A stretch of 64,000 nt of DNA. Source: Paractinoplanes tereljensis. GTDB lineage: Bacteria; Actinomycetota; Actinomycetes; Mycobacteriales; Micromonosporaceae. Below, in pieces: positions 17,037 to 23,784 of this stretch. The translations under genes were made by a program, and so were the position numbers. Location: assembly GCF_016862435.1 (NCBI RefSeq), contig NZ_BOMY01000022.1:248001-312000 (forward strand), written 5' to 3'. The first letter of the stretch is position 1, and every line of letters starts with the position of its first letter. Below the pieces are notes generated by a model. It did no database searches and was not told the origin of the DNA. It saw only the letters and a program-made list of their open reading frames with translations.

Positions 17037-17637
17037 AGAGCAGCGCTATTCCCGGCACCAGGACCAAGACGAAAAACCAGGCGCCGAGTACGTCGGTCGG
17101 CCAGTGCACGACGAGCGCGACCCGGCTCAGGCCGACTGCGAACGCCCAGGCCCCGGCGCCGACGGCCAGCACCACCCGGCTCCACCGCTGCTTCAGCAGG
17201 GGCCAGCAGACCAGGACGAGAACCAGCGCGAACGCGGCGGAGGCGGTGCTGTGCCCGGACGGGAACGAATAGCTCGAGGCTGCGGCCAGCCGGTCGGCCG
17301 GGCGTGGCCGCGCTACCGCGATGAGTACGAGCAGGCGCGCGGTGTGGGTCACCGTCAACGCGACGGCGGCGAACACGGCCGGCCGCCAGCGCCCGAACGC
17401 CAGCAGGATCAGGCAGCCGACCGCGGCCAGCGGGCCCAGGACTACGGTGCTGCCGGTGGCGGTGACGGCCAGCATGGTGGCCCGCCAGAGCGGATGGGCG
17501 AGCGCCACGGTGTGCGCCGCCCCGCTGATCCAGCCGTCGAAGCTGAGCAGCGGGCCGACCCGGCCGACCACGATCGCGGTGAGCAGCGCGAAGGCCACGG
17601 CGGCGCCACCGACCAGCCGCGGCAGAGGAACGATCAT
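16972..17637 (-). CDS. PAP2-superfamily membrane phosphatase
   Basis: The 221-residue protein has the three PAP2 motifs: VARPRPADRL (motif 1, lacking the full K-x6-RP), SYSFPSGHSTASAAFALVLV (motif 2) and SRVALVVHWPTDVLGAWF (motif 3), among several membrane helices. Members dephosphorylate undecaprenyl pyrophosphate or phosphatidyl lipids on the outer face. The ATG lies 15 bp from the BlaI-like dyad at 17653, and blaI is divergent, so repression by BlaI is likely. Its 3' end overlaps dedA on the other strand. Substrate inferred. Confidence 0.9.
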   Translation of the reverse strand: MIVPLPRLVGGAAVAFALLTAIVVGRVGPLLSFDGWISGAAHTVALAHPLWRATMLAVTATGSTVVLGPLAAVGCLILLAFGRWRPAVFAAVALTVTHTARLLVLIAVARPRPADRLAAASSYSFPSGHSTASAAFALVLVLVCWPLLKQRWSRVVLAVGAGAWAFAVGLSRVALVVHWPTDVLGAWFFVLVLVPGIALLFRTRAPGDAPGETPPRSEEPR

Positions 17638-17652
17638 CGCCCGAGCCTAGCT

Positions 17653-17667
17653 CCTACACCTTGTAGG
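17653..17667. promoter_or_regulatory. BlaI-type operator between PAP2 and blaI
   Basis: CCTACACCTTGTAGG has CCTACA/TGTAGG arms around a 3-nt centre. It lies 15 bp from the PAP2 start and 66 bp from the blaI start, the classic autoregulatory position. It matches the dyad at 4496-4510 at 13 of 15 positions. Confidence 0.65.
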
Positions 17668-17733
17668 TGCTTGGGTGTCGACGTCCGTTCACGCTCCCGG
17701 CCGGGGCTACGCTGGCCCGGGAGGTCTGCCACG

Positions 17734-18114
17734 GTGAGAGCGAAGGAAGGCCGGCGCCCACCCGGGAGCCTGGAGGCCGCGGTGATGGGCGTGCTGTGGG
17801 CGGCCGACGCCCCGATGACGGCCACCGAGGTGCAGCAGGAGGTCGGCGGGGAGCTGGCCTACAACACGGTGCAGACCATCCTGTTCCGGCTGCACGACAA
17901 GGGTGCCGTCGAGCGCGGCCGAGCCGGGCGCGGCCACGCCTACTGGCCGGCCAAGGACGCCGCCGCGCAGGCCGCGTCGCAGATGCAGGCAGCCCTGGCC
18001 GATCGGGCCGACCGGCAGGCGGTGCTCCAGCTGTTCGCCGCTTCCCTCGACGATGCCGACGCCGCGTTGCTGCGCCGGCTGCTCGCCGACGGCGAGCGGC
18101 CGCCGCAACCATGA
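17734..18114 (+). CDS. BlaI/MecI/CopY-family repressor
   Basis: The GTG at 17734, 9 bp after GGGAGG, gives the usual 126-residue length; the open frame upstream is antisense to PAP2. The winged helix is clear: GSLEAAVMGVLWAADAPMTA, TEVQQEVGGELAYNTVQTIL and FRLHDKGAVERGRAGRGHAY. The C-terminal helices (QAVLQLFAASLDDADAALLR) dimerise. BlaI-type repressors leave TACA/TGTA dyads when the partner M56 membrane peptidase senses cell-wall antibiotics. The M56 gene follows with ATGA overlap. Likely targets in the window are PAP2, its own operon and COG4705-uppP. Confidence 0.93.
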   Translation: MRAKEGRRPPGSLEAAVMGVLWAADAPMTATEVQQEVGGELAYNTVQTILFRLHDKGAVERGRAGRGHAYWPAKDAAAQAASQMQAALADRADRQAVLQLFAASLDDADAALLRRLLADGERPPQP

Positions 18115-18995
18115 CCCTCACCGTCTACCTGCCGCTGCTCCTGGCGCTACCCCTCGCTCTCGGCGCCCGGCGGATCGCCGCGCGCGGCGCCCCCGGTCCG
18201 GCCGCCTGGGCGCTCACCGTCGCCGCGTCGGTGGCCGCGATCTGCTCGACCTGGTCGCTGACCATGCTGGCACTGACCATGCTCGACGACGTGCCGCCGC
18301 TGGCCACTCTGGACAATCACCCCTCGCTCGAACTGCCGGAACCGGTGCCCGGACCGATCGCGCTGGTCGCCGGCCTACTGCTGCTCGGTGGCGGGGTGCG
18401 GCTGGTCCGCGACGTGACCCGCCGGATCACCACCAACCGCCGGCTGCGGGCCATCGGCGACCCCGCGCACGAGATGGTCGTCGCCGACTGGTCCACCCCG
18501 ATGGCGGTCGCCGTCCCCGGCACCGCCCGGCGCCCCGGCCACCTGCTGGTCACCACCGGCATCCTCCGGCTGCTGAACAGCGGCGAGCGCCAGGTCGTAC
18601 TCGCTCACGAGCGGGCCCATCTCGCCCACCGGCACCACCGGCTCACCGCGGTCGCGGCCGCCGCGGCCGCGGTGAATCCCCTGCTGATCCCGGTGCGCCG
18701 GCAGGTCGAGTTCCTGGTCGAGCGCTGGGCCGACGAGGACGCCGCGGCCGACGTCGGCGATCGCGGGCTGACCGCCCGCGCCGTGGCCCGGGCCGCCCTC
18801 GCGTCCGCCAGCGGCGGCGTCGCCCTGGGCATCGACGGCGGCGTGGCCGTGCAGCGGGTGCGCGCGCTGGCCCAGCCCACGCCGGCGCCGCTGCTGCGCC
18901 GCCTGATCGGCCCGGTCCTGCTCAGCGCGGCCATCCTGGCGGTCGCCGCGGCGGCCACCGGGTCGTTCGTCCAGCTAGCGCGCGCCTGGCTGTAA
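18111..18995 (+). CDS. M56-family (BlaR1-like) membrane metallopeptidase
   Basis: The 294-residue protein has N-terminal membrane helices (LPLLLALPLALGARRIAARG; AWALTVAASVAAICSTWSLT), a cytosolic zinc-protease domain with VVLAHERAHLAHRHHRL (HEXXH as HERAH) and RQVEFLVERWADEDAA, and a C-terminal helix. It lacks the penicillin-binding sensor domain of BlaR1, as is usual for actinobacterial BlaI partners. It would inactivate BlaI on membrane or lipid II stress. It is translationally coupled to blaI. Confidence 0.9.
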   Translation: MTLTVYLPLLLALPLALGARRIAARGAPGPAAWALTVAASVAAICSTWSLTMLALTMLDDVPPLATLDNHPSLELPEPVPGPIALVAGLLLLGGGVRLVRDVTRRITTNRRLRAIGDPAHEMVVADWSTPMAVAVPGTARRPGHLLVTTGILRLLNSGERQVVLAHERAHLAHRHHRLTAVAAAAAAVNPLLIPVRRQVEFLVERWADEDAAADVGDRGLTARAVARAALASASGGVALGIDGGVAVQRVRALAQPTPAPLLRRLIGPVLLSAAILAVAAAATGSFVQLARAWL

Positions 18996-19006
18996 ACAGC
19001 CGGCGG

Positions 19007-19777
19007 TCAGCCGTGCCGGGTGAGGATCTCGGCGCCGTCGTCGGTGATCGCGATGGTGTGCTCGCTGTGCGCGGTGCGGCAGCCGGTCGCGCTGCGCAGG
19101 GTCCAGCCGTCGGCGTCGGTGACCAGCTTGTCGGTGTCCGCCATGATCCACGGCTCGAGCGCCAGCAGCAGTCCGGGACGCAGCTTGTAGCCGCGGCCGG
19201 GCCGGCCGGTGTTGGAGATGTGCGGGTCCTGGTGCATCGTCGAGCCGACGCCGTGGCCGCCGAACTCGGTGTTGACCGTGTAACCGGCCGCGCTCAGCAC
19301 CGAGCCGATCGCGTGCGAGAGGTCGCCGATGCGGGCGCCCGGGCCGGCCGCGGCGATCCCGGCGACCAGGGCCCGCTCGGTCGCGTCGATGAGCGCCAGG
19401 CTCTCGGCGGGCTGAGTGTCGCCGACGACGAAGCTGATGGCCGAGTCGGCGACGACGCCGCCGAGCGAGACCGCGAGGTCGAGGGAGAGCAGGTCACCAT
19501 CGGCCAGGGTGTAGTCGAACGGCAGCCCGTGCAGCACGGCGTCGTTGACCGACGTGCAGATGTAGTGGCCGAACGGGCCGCGGCCGAAGGAGGGGGCGTA
19601 GTCGACGTAACACGACAGCGCCCCGGCCTCGATGATCATCTCCTGGGCCCACCGGTCGATCTCCAGCAGGTTGACGCCGACCGCGCTGCGGCCCTTGAGG
19701 GCCTGCAGGATGCCGGCGACCAGGGCGCCGGTGGCCCGCGCGCGCGGCAGTTCGGTGGGGTCGAGGAACTCGATCAT
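19007..19777 (-). CDS. map: Methionine aminopeptidase, type I
   Basis: The enzyme removes initiator methionine in the cytoplasm. The 256 residues match type I length, and all five metal ligands are present in order: LSLDLAV (Asp), VADSAIS (Asp), GGHGVGSTMHQDPHI (His), LALEPWI (Glu) and AHSEHTIAI (Glu). Actinomycetes usually carry several map paralogues; this one stands alone, divergent from a small XRE regulator, and so is probably an accessory copy. It converges with the M56 gene across 11 bp. Confidence 0.95.
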   Translation of the reverse strand: MIEFLDPTELPRARATGALVAGILQALKGRSAVGVNLLEIDRWAQEMIIEAGALSCYVDYAPSFGRGPFGHYICTSVNDAVLHGLPFDYTLADGDLLSLDLAVSLGGVVADSAISFVVGDTQPAESLALIDATERALVAGIAAAGPGARIGDLSHAIGSVLSAAGYTVNTEFGGHGVGSTMHQDPHISNTGRPGRGYKLRPGLLLALEPWIMADTDKLVTDADGWTLRSATGCRTAHSEHTIAITDDGAEILTRHG

Positions 19778-19804
19778 GCAGGCGCCTTACTCGTGCAACC
19801 AATA

Positions 19805-19844
19805 AGTATCCCGGCCATATTATCCCGGTACTAGAATCGGGACC
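19805..19844. promoter_or_regulatory. Leaderless promoter and repeat operator of the XRE gene
   Basis: TATCCCGG occurs twice (19807-19814, 19821-19828) and a partial inverted copy, TCGGGA, lies at 19837-19842. TAGAAT at 19832-19837 is a good -10 element ending 7 bp before the ATG, and there is no ribosome site, which together indicate a leaderless transcript. The repeats probably bind the XRE protein itself and could also affect map. Confidence 0.45.
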
Positions 19845-20111
19845 ATGGTCAGGTTGCCGCTCAGTCCCGCCGAGGTCGAACGCGGGCAACGCCTCGGTGC
19901 CCTCCTGCGCCGCGCGAGGGGCGAACGATCGATGCTCCGCACCGCGCTGGAGGCCGGAGTCTCGCCGGAGACCCTCCGGAAGATCGAGTCCGGTCGCGTC
20001 GCCACCCCCGCCTTTCCGACGATAGCCGCGATCGCCGACGTTCTCGGCCTCTCGCTCGACGCGGTGTGGTCGGAGATCAACCGGTCGGACCACGAAGCCC
20101 TCGCCTCGTAA
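19845..20111 (+). CDS. Small XRE-family helix-turn-helix regulator
   Basis: The 88-residue protein is little more than one HTH_3 domain. RGQRLGALLRRARGERSMLR leads into the helix-turn-helix TALEAGVSPETLRKIESGRV and a closing helix (PTIAAIADVLGLSLDAVWSE). It probably binds DNA as a dimer and represses its own promoter, where repeated TATCCCGG sites lie. It is divergent from map, and its 3' end overlaps the FetB-like gene by 35 bp. Targets beyond these are unknown. Confidence 0.88.
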   Translation: MVRLPLSPAEVERGQRLGALLRRARGERSMLRTALEAGVSPETLRKIESGRVATPAFPTIAAIADVLGLSLDAVWSEINRSDHEALAS

Positions 20112-20850
20112 CGCCGGTCAGCCGATCCCGGGCGACCAGTTCGACCGTCACCGCGATCGCGATCGCCTCCACCGCCAGCAGCGCCACCAGCACCAACAGC
20201 TGGGTGGCGCCGGCCTGGACGGCTGACCCGCCGCCCAGCAGCACCCCGACGAACGCCCCGGGCAGCGTGACCAGGCCGACCGTACGGGTCTGATCCAGAG
20301 CCGGCACCAAGGCCTGGCCGGCGGTCGGGCGGCACACCTCGAGCGCGGCGTCGCGCGGCAGGAAACCCAGGGCCAGCGCCGCCTCGTACTCGCCGTGCCG
20401 GTTGCGCAGTTCGTCGAGGGCCCGGCGGCCGGCCAGCGAGGTCGCGGTCATCGCCCCGCCGATCAGGATGCCGGCGATCGGCAGCACCGCGACCTCGGTC
20501 AGCGGCACCGTGCCGGCCCCGATCACCACCAGGGCGGCGGGCACGGCACCGGCCGCGATCGGCAGGATCGCGAACCGGACCAGCCGCCAGGAGCCGAGCC
20601 GGCGGGCCGAGGTGGCCGCCGCGACAAGCAGCATCAGCGTGACGAAGGCCGCGGTGGCCCACCACGACCGGAGGACGGCCGCGATCAGCAGCGACACGAC
20701 GGCCAGCTGCGCCACCGCCCGCACCGACGCCGAGACGACCGCCCGGCTCACCCCCAACTGCCCGGCCAGCGCCGCCGCCACCGCGAGCAGCACCAGCGCC
20801 GCCAGCACGACCGCCAGTACCGGCCCGACCGTGATCGCCGCCTGGGACAC
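20077..20850 (-). CDS. FetB/UPF0014-family ABC permease
   Basis: A GTG start 8 bp after AAGGAG gives 257 residues. The family pattern is clear: early helices (VSASVRAVAQLAVVSLLIAA), LPIAGILIGGAMTATSLAGR, then EYEAALALGFLPRDAALEVC and RTVGLVTLPGAFVGVLLGGG. In Escherichia coli FetAB exports iron and protects from peroxide. No fetA-like ATPase lies next to it here, so it is either an orphan or uses a distant ATPase. Metal specificity is not deducible. Confidence 0.87.
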   Translation of the reverse strand: MSQAAITVGPVLAVVLAALVLLAVAAALAGQLGVSRAVVSASVRAVAQLAVVSLLIAAVLRSWWATAAFVTLMLLVAAATSARRLGSWRLVRFAILPIAAGAVPAALVVIGAGTVPLTEVAVLPIAGILIGGAMTATSLAGRRALDELRNRHGEYEAALALGFLPRDAALEVCRPTAGQALVPALDQTRTVGLVTLPGAFVGVLLGGGSAVQAGATQLLVLVALLAVEAIAIAVTVELVARDRLTGVTRRGLRGPTG

Positions 20851-20957
20851 CTCGCCAACTCCTTACGAATCTCTTATTCGCGCACCGTCACCGCACTTAG
20901 GAACCGGCCGCAGGCTGTAGTCACCCCCGAGATTCGCACACCGGAAGGAAATAGATC

Positions 20958-21293
20958 ATGACCGAGCCCACCCCGAACACCCCCGACACCGCGACCGCGA
21001 CCCGGCTGCGGCGCCGCCGCATCGGCGGGGTGCCGGCGCTGGTGGTCGCCGGCACCCTCCTGCTCGGCGGGCTGATCGGTGGCGGCGCGGGCGCCGCGGC
21101 GGCGTTCGCCCTGGCCGATCACGGCGACGGCGGCCACTCCGCCGACCGCGACGGCTCCGCGCGGGACGGCTCCGAGCGTGGCGACGGCCGCGGTGGCCGC
21201 GGCCACCGTGGCGGCTCGGACCGCGACAACGGAACCACTCCGGCGCCGAGCAGCTCCGGCGCCTCAGCCACCCCGTCGGCGTCCGCGTCCTGA
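20958..21293 (+). CDS. Hypothetical single-pass membrane protein with charged, disordered tail
   Basis: The 111-residue protein starts after GGAAGGAAATAG. A short Thr/Pro-rich head and an arginine cluster (RLRRRR) precede one membrane helix (VVAGTLLLGGLIGGGAGAAA). After this comes a low-complexity tail rich in Asp, Gly, Arg and His, ending in Ser/Ala repeats. The tail would be outside if the arginines stay in. Function unknown; the His/Asp content could bind metal, but this is speculation. Confidence 0.6.
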   Translation: MTEPTPNTPDTATATRLRRRRIGGVPALVVAGTLLLGGLIGGGAGAAAAFALADHGDGGHSADRDGSARDGSERGDGRGGRGHRGGSDRDNGTTPAPSSSGASATPSASAS

Positions 21294-21304
21294 TCGGCTC
21301 CCGT

Positions 21305-22531
21305 CTAGTGCGGCAGCGGCTCGGTGCGCAGGCGCGGCACGGCGACCAGCGCGCCGGCCGCGCCGGCCAGCAGCGCGGCGATCACGAACGGATGCTCGAC
21401 GAGCTGGTCGGCCGGCCCGTTGAGGGGGTTCGCCGGGATCAGCGTGGTGCGTTCGGCGAACCAGGCGCCGGCCAGCATGATCCCGGTCCCGGCCAGTCCG
21501 AGCCGGATCCCCGGATAGGCCCGGGTGCGGCTCAGGACCAGCAGCGACGGCATCACCAGGGCGACCACGATCAGCTGGGTGAGCTCGATCCCGAGGTTGA
21601 AGCCGAGCAGGTTGGTGACCAGGGAGCCGCGGGTGAGGCCGAGGTCGTTGATCAGGGCGGCGAAGGCGAAGCCGTGCAGGAGGCCGAACCCGGCAGCGAT
21701 CCAGGTCTCGCCGCCGGGGACCAGCGGCCGGACCGCGTGGACGGCGGATACCAGTACGGACAGGGCGATCGCCGCCTCGACCGGGCGGGTCGGGACCGAC
21801 AGGTAGCCGAGGGCGGCCAGCGCCAGGGTGATCGAGTGGCCGACCGCGAACGCCGACACCACGTGCACCACGCGCAACCCCTGCCGGCGCAGGTCACCGC
21901 CGCGGACCCAGCGCCCGCGGCGGGCCAGCAGGGGCGCCGGGAGCAGCAGCATGATCAGGAACAGCAGGTGGTCGGCGCCCTGACCGATGTGCCGGACGCC
22001 GAGGCGCACCGCGGCCAGGAAGCCGGACCCGGTGCTCGCCGGTCGGGCGGTCGGCACGGTGACCGTGTGCGTCCGCCAGTCCAGGATCCCGATGGTGGTG
22101 TAGTCGCCGTGACCGGCCGGGCGTGCGGCCACGAACACCTGGTGCGACACGATTTTGTGCAGGATCCCGTCGTACGTCAGCTGGAGATCTTGGGTGTTGC
22201 CCGTCAGGGTGAGGTCGAAGACCAGATGGTCGACGTTGTCGACCTTGGCCACCCGGCCGCCGGTCAGGTCGACGGCCCAGGTGCCGGCCGAGGTGTGGGC
22301 GAGCACGTAACGGCGCAGCTCGGCGAGCTTGGCCGGCTGTACGACGGTGGTCGCGGTCAGCGGTTCGTCGAGGGCGACCTCGAGACGGTCGATCGGCAGC
22401 TCGACCAGCCCGGTCACTCGGCTCGGGCCGGTGTCGAGCAGAATCGCGGTGGTGCTCATCGGGTGCGCCGCGGCCGGGGAACCCGGAAACAGGGCGAGCA
22501 GCACGCACGCGATCACGACCGCGATCCTCAT
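21305..22531 (-). CDS. HupE/UreJ_2-family membrane protein
   Basis: Starting at the ATG that overlaps the DUF3500 stop (ATGA), the 408 residues begin with a signal peptide (MRIAVVIACVLLALFPGSPA followed by AHP). A beta-rich external domain of about 180 residues follows, then the HupE_UreJ_2 membrane domain with VRHIGQGADHLLFLIMLLLP, SAFAVGHSITLALAALGYLS and GLLHGFAFAALINDLGL. The histidines (GxDH, GHS, HGF) suggest metal handling; HupE relatives are nickel permeases. It is coupled to DUF3500, a pairing I recall from other actinobacteria. Confidence 0.85.
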   Translation of the reverse strand: MRIAVVIACVLLALFPGSPAAAHPMSTTAILLDTGPSRVTGLVELPIDRLEVALDEPLTATTVVQPAKLAELRRYVLAHTSAGTWAVDLTGGRVAKVDNVDHLVFDLTLTGNTQDLQLTYDGILHKIVSHQVFVAARPAGHGDYTTIGILDWRTHTVTVPTARPASTGSGFLAAVRLGVRHIGQGADHLLFLIMLLLPAPLLARRGRWVRGGDLRRQGLRVVHVVSAFAVGHSITLALAALGYLSVPTRPVEAAIALSVLVSAVHAVRPLVPGGETWIAAGFGLLHGFAFAALINDLGLTRGSLVTNLLGFNLGIELTQLIVVALVMPSLLVLSRTRAYPGIRLGLAGTGIMLAGAWFAERTTLIPANPLNGPADQLVEHPFVIAALLAGAAGALVAVPRLRTEPLPH

Positions 22532-23448
22532 GACGGGTTGGTGCTGCCGTAGTCGTTGGTCTTGTCCCGGTAGACCGAGTGGTAGTGGATGTTCGGGGTG
22601 CTGCGGCTGCGGGTGTTGATGAACTCGATCCACACGCTCGGCCCGTCGATGCGCAGATAGCTGCTCTCGTCCTCCGGCCCGGTGTTGTTGGCCCAGGCGA
22701 TCTTGGTGGAGTCGAGTTCGGACTCGTACTTGGCCAGCAGCTTGGCCGCGGCGTCGTCGGCCAGATCGTCGACGTACGGCGTGATCGCGGCCAGCACCAG
22801 CTTCTTCTGCGCGGCGGTCACGGTGAGCCCTTCGGACGCCGGGAACACGCCGTCGTCGTGGGTCGGGCCCATCATCAGGTCGTCATAGGTGCCGGAGCTC
22901 AGCTTCGCGGACGCCTTCTCGCTGTCGGACAGCGACGCGAACAGGGCGAACATCGCGGTCGACTCGTCCTTGACCGGCGCGACGGTCTGGCCGCCGGTGG
23001 TGAACGAGGTCGGTTCCGAGCCGACGAACTGCGGGGTCTCGCTGACCTTCGTCCCGTTGTAGGTGAGGTTGCGGGCCAGGTGGTGCCCGCCGAACTGGAG
23101 CATGAACGGGTCGGTGGCGGACGGCGTGCCGTACACCGCGACGTAGTAGTCGACCAGGTTGCCGAATCCGTCCGCGCCGTCCCCGCCGAGGCTGTTGAGG
23201 TAGTCGTCGGCCTTCTGGATGTTCAGCACCTGCTGGTAGCCGGCCGTACTGAGCGCCACCTTCATCATCGCCAGGGCGGCCGCCCGCTGGGCCGCGCTGA
23301 GGTCCTTGAGCGCGACGCCCTTGCGGGCCACCGTCGAGGCCGGATAGTTCGACCAGGTCTGCCGGGACTGGTTGTCGGTGAAGGCCAGGTTGATCTTCGT
23401 CTTCAGGGTGTCGTCCAGGGTGGCCAGGAACGCCTGCGTGGCGGTCAC
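22528..23448 (-). CDS. DUF3500-family protein lacking its signal peptide
   Basis: The 306 residues match the DUF3500 core: AFLATLDDTLKTKINLAFTD, RKGVALKDLSAAQRAAALAM, FGGHHLARNLTY and a C-terminal WIEFINTRSRSTPNIHYHSV. The histidine-rich FGGHHLA and NIHYHS motifs hint at metal binding. Family members that I know are exported, but here the GTG start is followed at once by the core, and an in-frame TAA 24 bp upstream excludes a longer form. Either the signal is lost or the start of the gene has decayed. It is coupled to the HupE-like gene. Confidence 0.8.
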   Translation of the reverse strand: MTATQAFLATLDDTLKTKINLAFTDNQSRQTWSNYPASTVARKGVALKDLSAAQRAAALAMMKVALSTAGYQQVLNIQKADDYLNSLGGDGADGFGNLVDYYVAVYGTPSATDPFMLQFGGHHLARNLTYNGTKVSETPQFVGSEPTSFTTGGQTVAPVKDESTAMFALFASLSDSEKASAKLSSGTYDDLMMGPTHDDGVFPASEGLTVTAAQKKLVLAAITPYVDDLADDAAAKLLAKYESELDSTKIAWANNTGPEDESSYLRIDGPSVWIEFINTRSRSTPNIHYHSVYRDKTNDYGSTNPS

Positions 23449-23675
23449 CTCGGCCCGCCGCGTCGTAAAGAATGCTTACTCCACATGCCTCGGCGAAACA
23501 GCCGGACGGCGATTCTTACTCCTTTCTTAGAGTGCTCCGCGAATATTGCTGGGAAATTCATATTCTCCGGAAAGGCGATTCACAGACTAATGTTCGTCCA
23601 GGCCATGGTGATCACATTTGCCGCGACCGTGGTAAGTTGCCCTCCGACGTGACACCGACCGAGGAGGTGAGACCC
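23449..23675 (+). other. AT-richer leader/promoter region upstream of rox
   Basis: The stretch between DUF3500 and the leader ORF is less GC-rich than its surroundings (23505-23640) and holds no coding frame I believe in. It should carry the rox promoter. I looked for the inverted repeat known as the rifamycin-associated element and did not see it. Confidence 0.4.
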
Positions 23676-23726
23676 ATGAACGCTGCTTCTGGGTGCTCCC
23701 CCTTGCCGTCACGGTCGGGCGACTGA
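23676..23726 (+). CDS. Candidate 16-residue leader peptide upstream of rox
   Basis: The frame reads MNAASGCSPLPSRSGD and stops 58 bp before rox. It is preceded by GAGGAGGTGAGACCC, the strongest ribosome site in this part of the window and much better than that of rox itself. The overlapping +2 frame reads ERCFWVLPLAVTVGRLT and ends TAA at 23729-23731, but has no start codon. A strong site on a tiny ORF followed by a stem suggests attenuation of rox; whether the peptide or another frame matters is unknown. Confidence 0.45.
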   Translation: MNAASGCSPLPSRSGD

Positions 23727-23748
23727 CGTAACCGTCGCCGGGAGCGCC
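23692..23748 (+). promoter_or_regulatory. Stem-loop overlapping the leader ORF (possible attenuator)
   Basis: GGTGCTCCC (23692-23700), inside the leader ORF, can pair with GGGAGCGCC (23740-23748) as nine pairs with one G-U. The 39-nt loop holds the leader stop and a smaller CCGT/ACGG hairpin. A ribosome stalled in the leader would change this pairing. No T-tract follows, so effects on translation rather than termination are more likely. Confidence 0.4.
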
Positions 23749-23784
23749 TCGCCAATCAGGCACTCCCGAAAGGTAATACCCATC

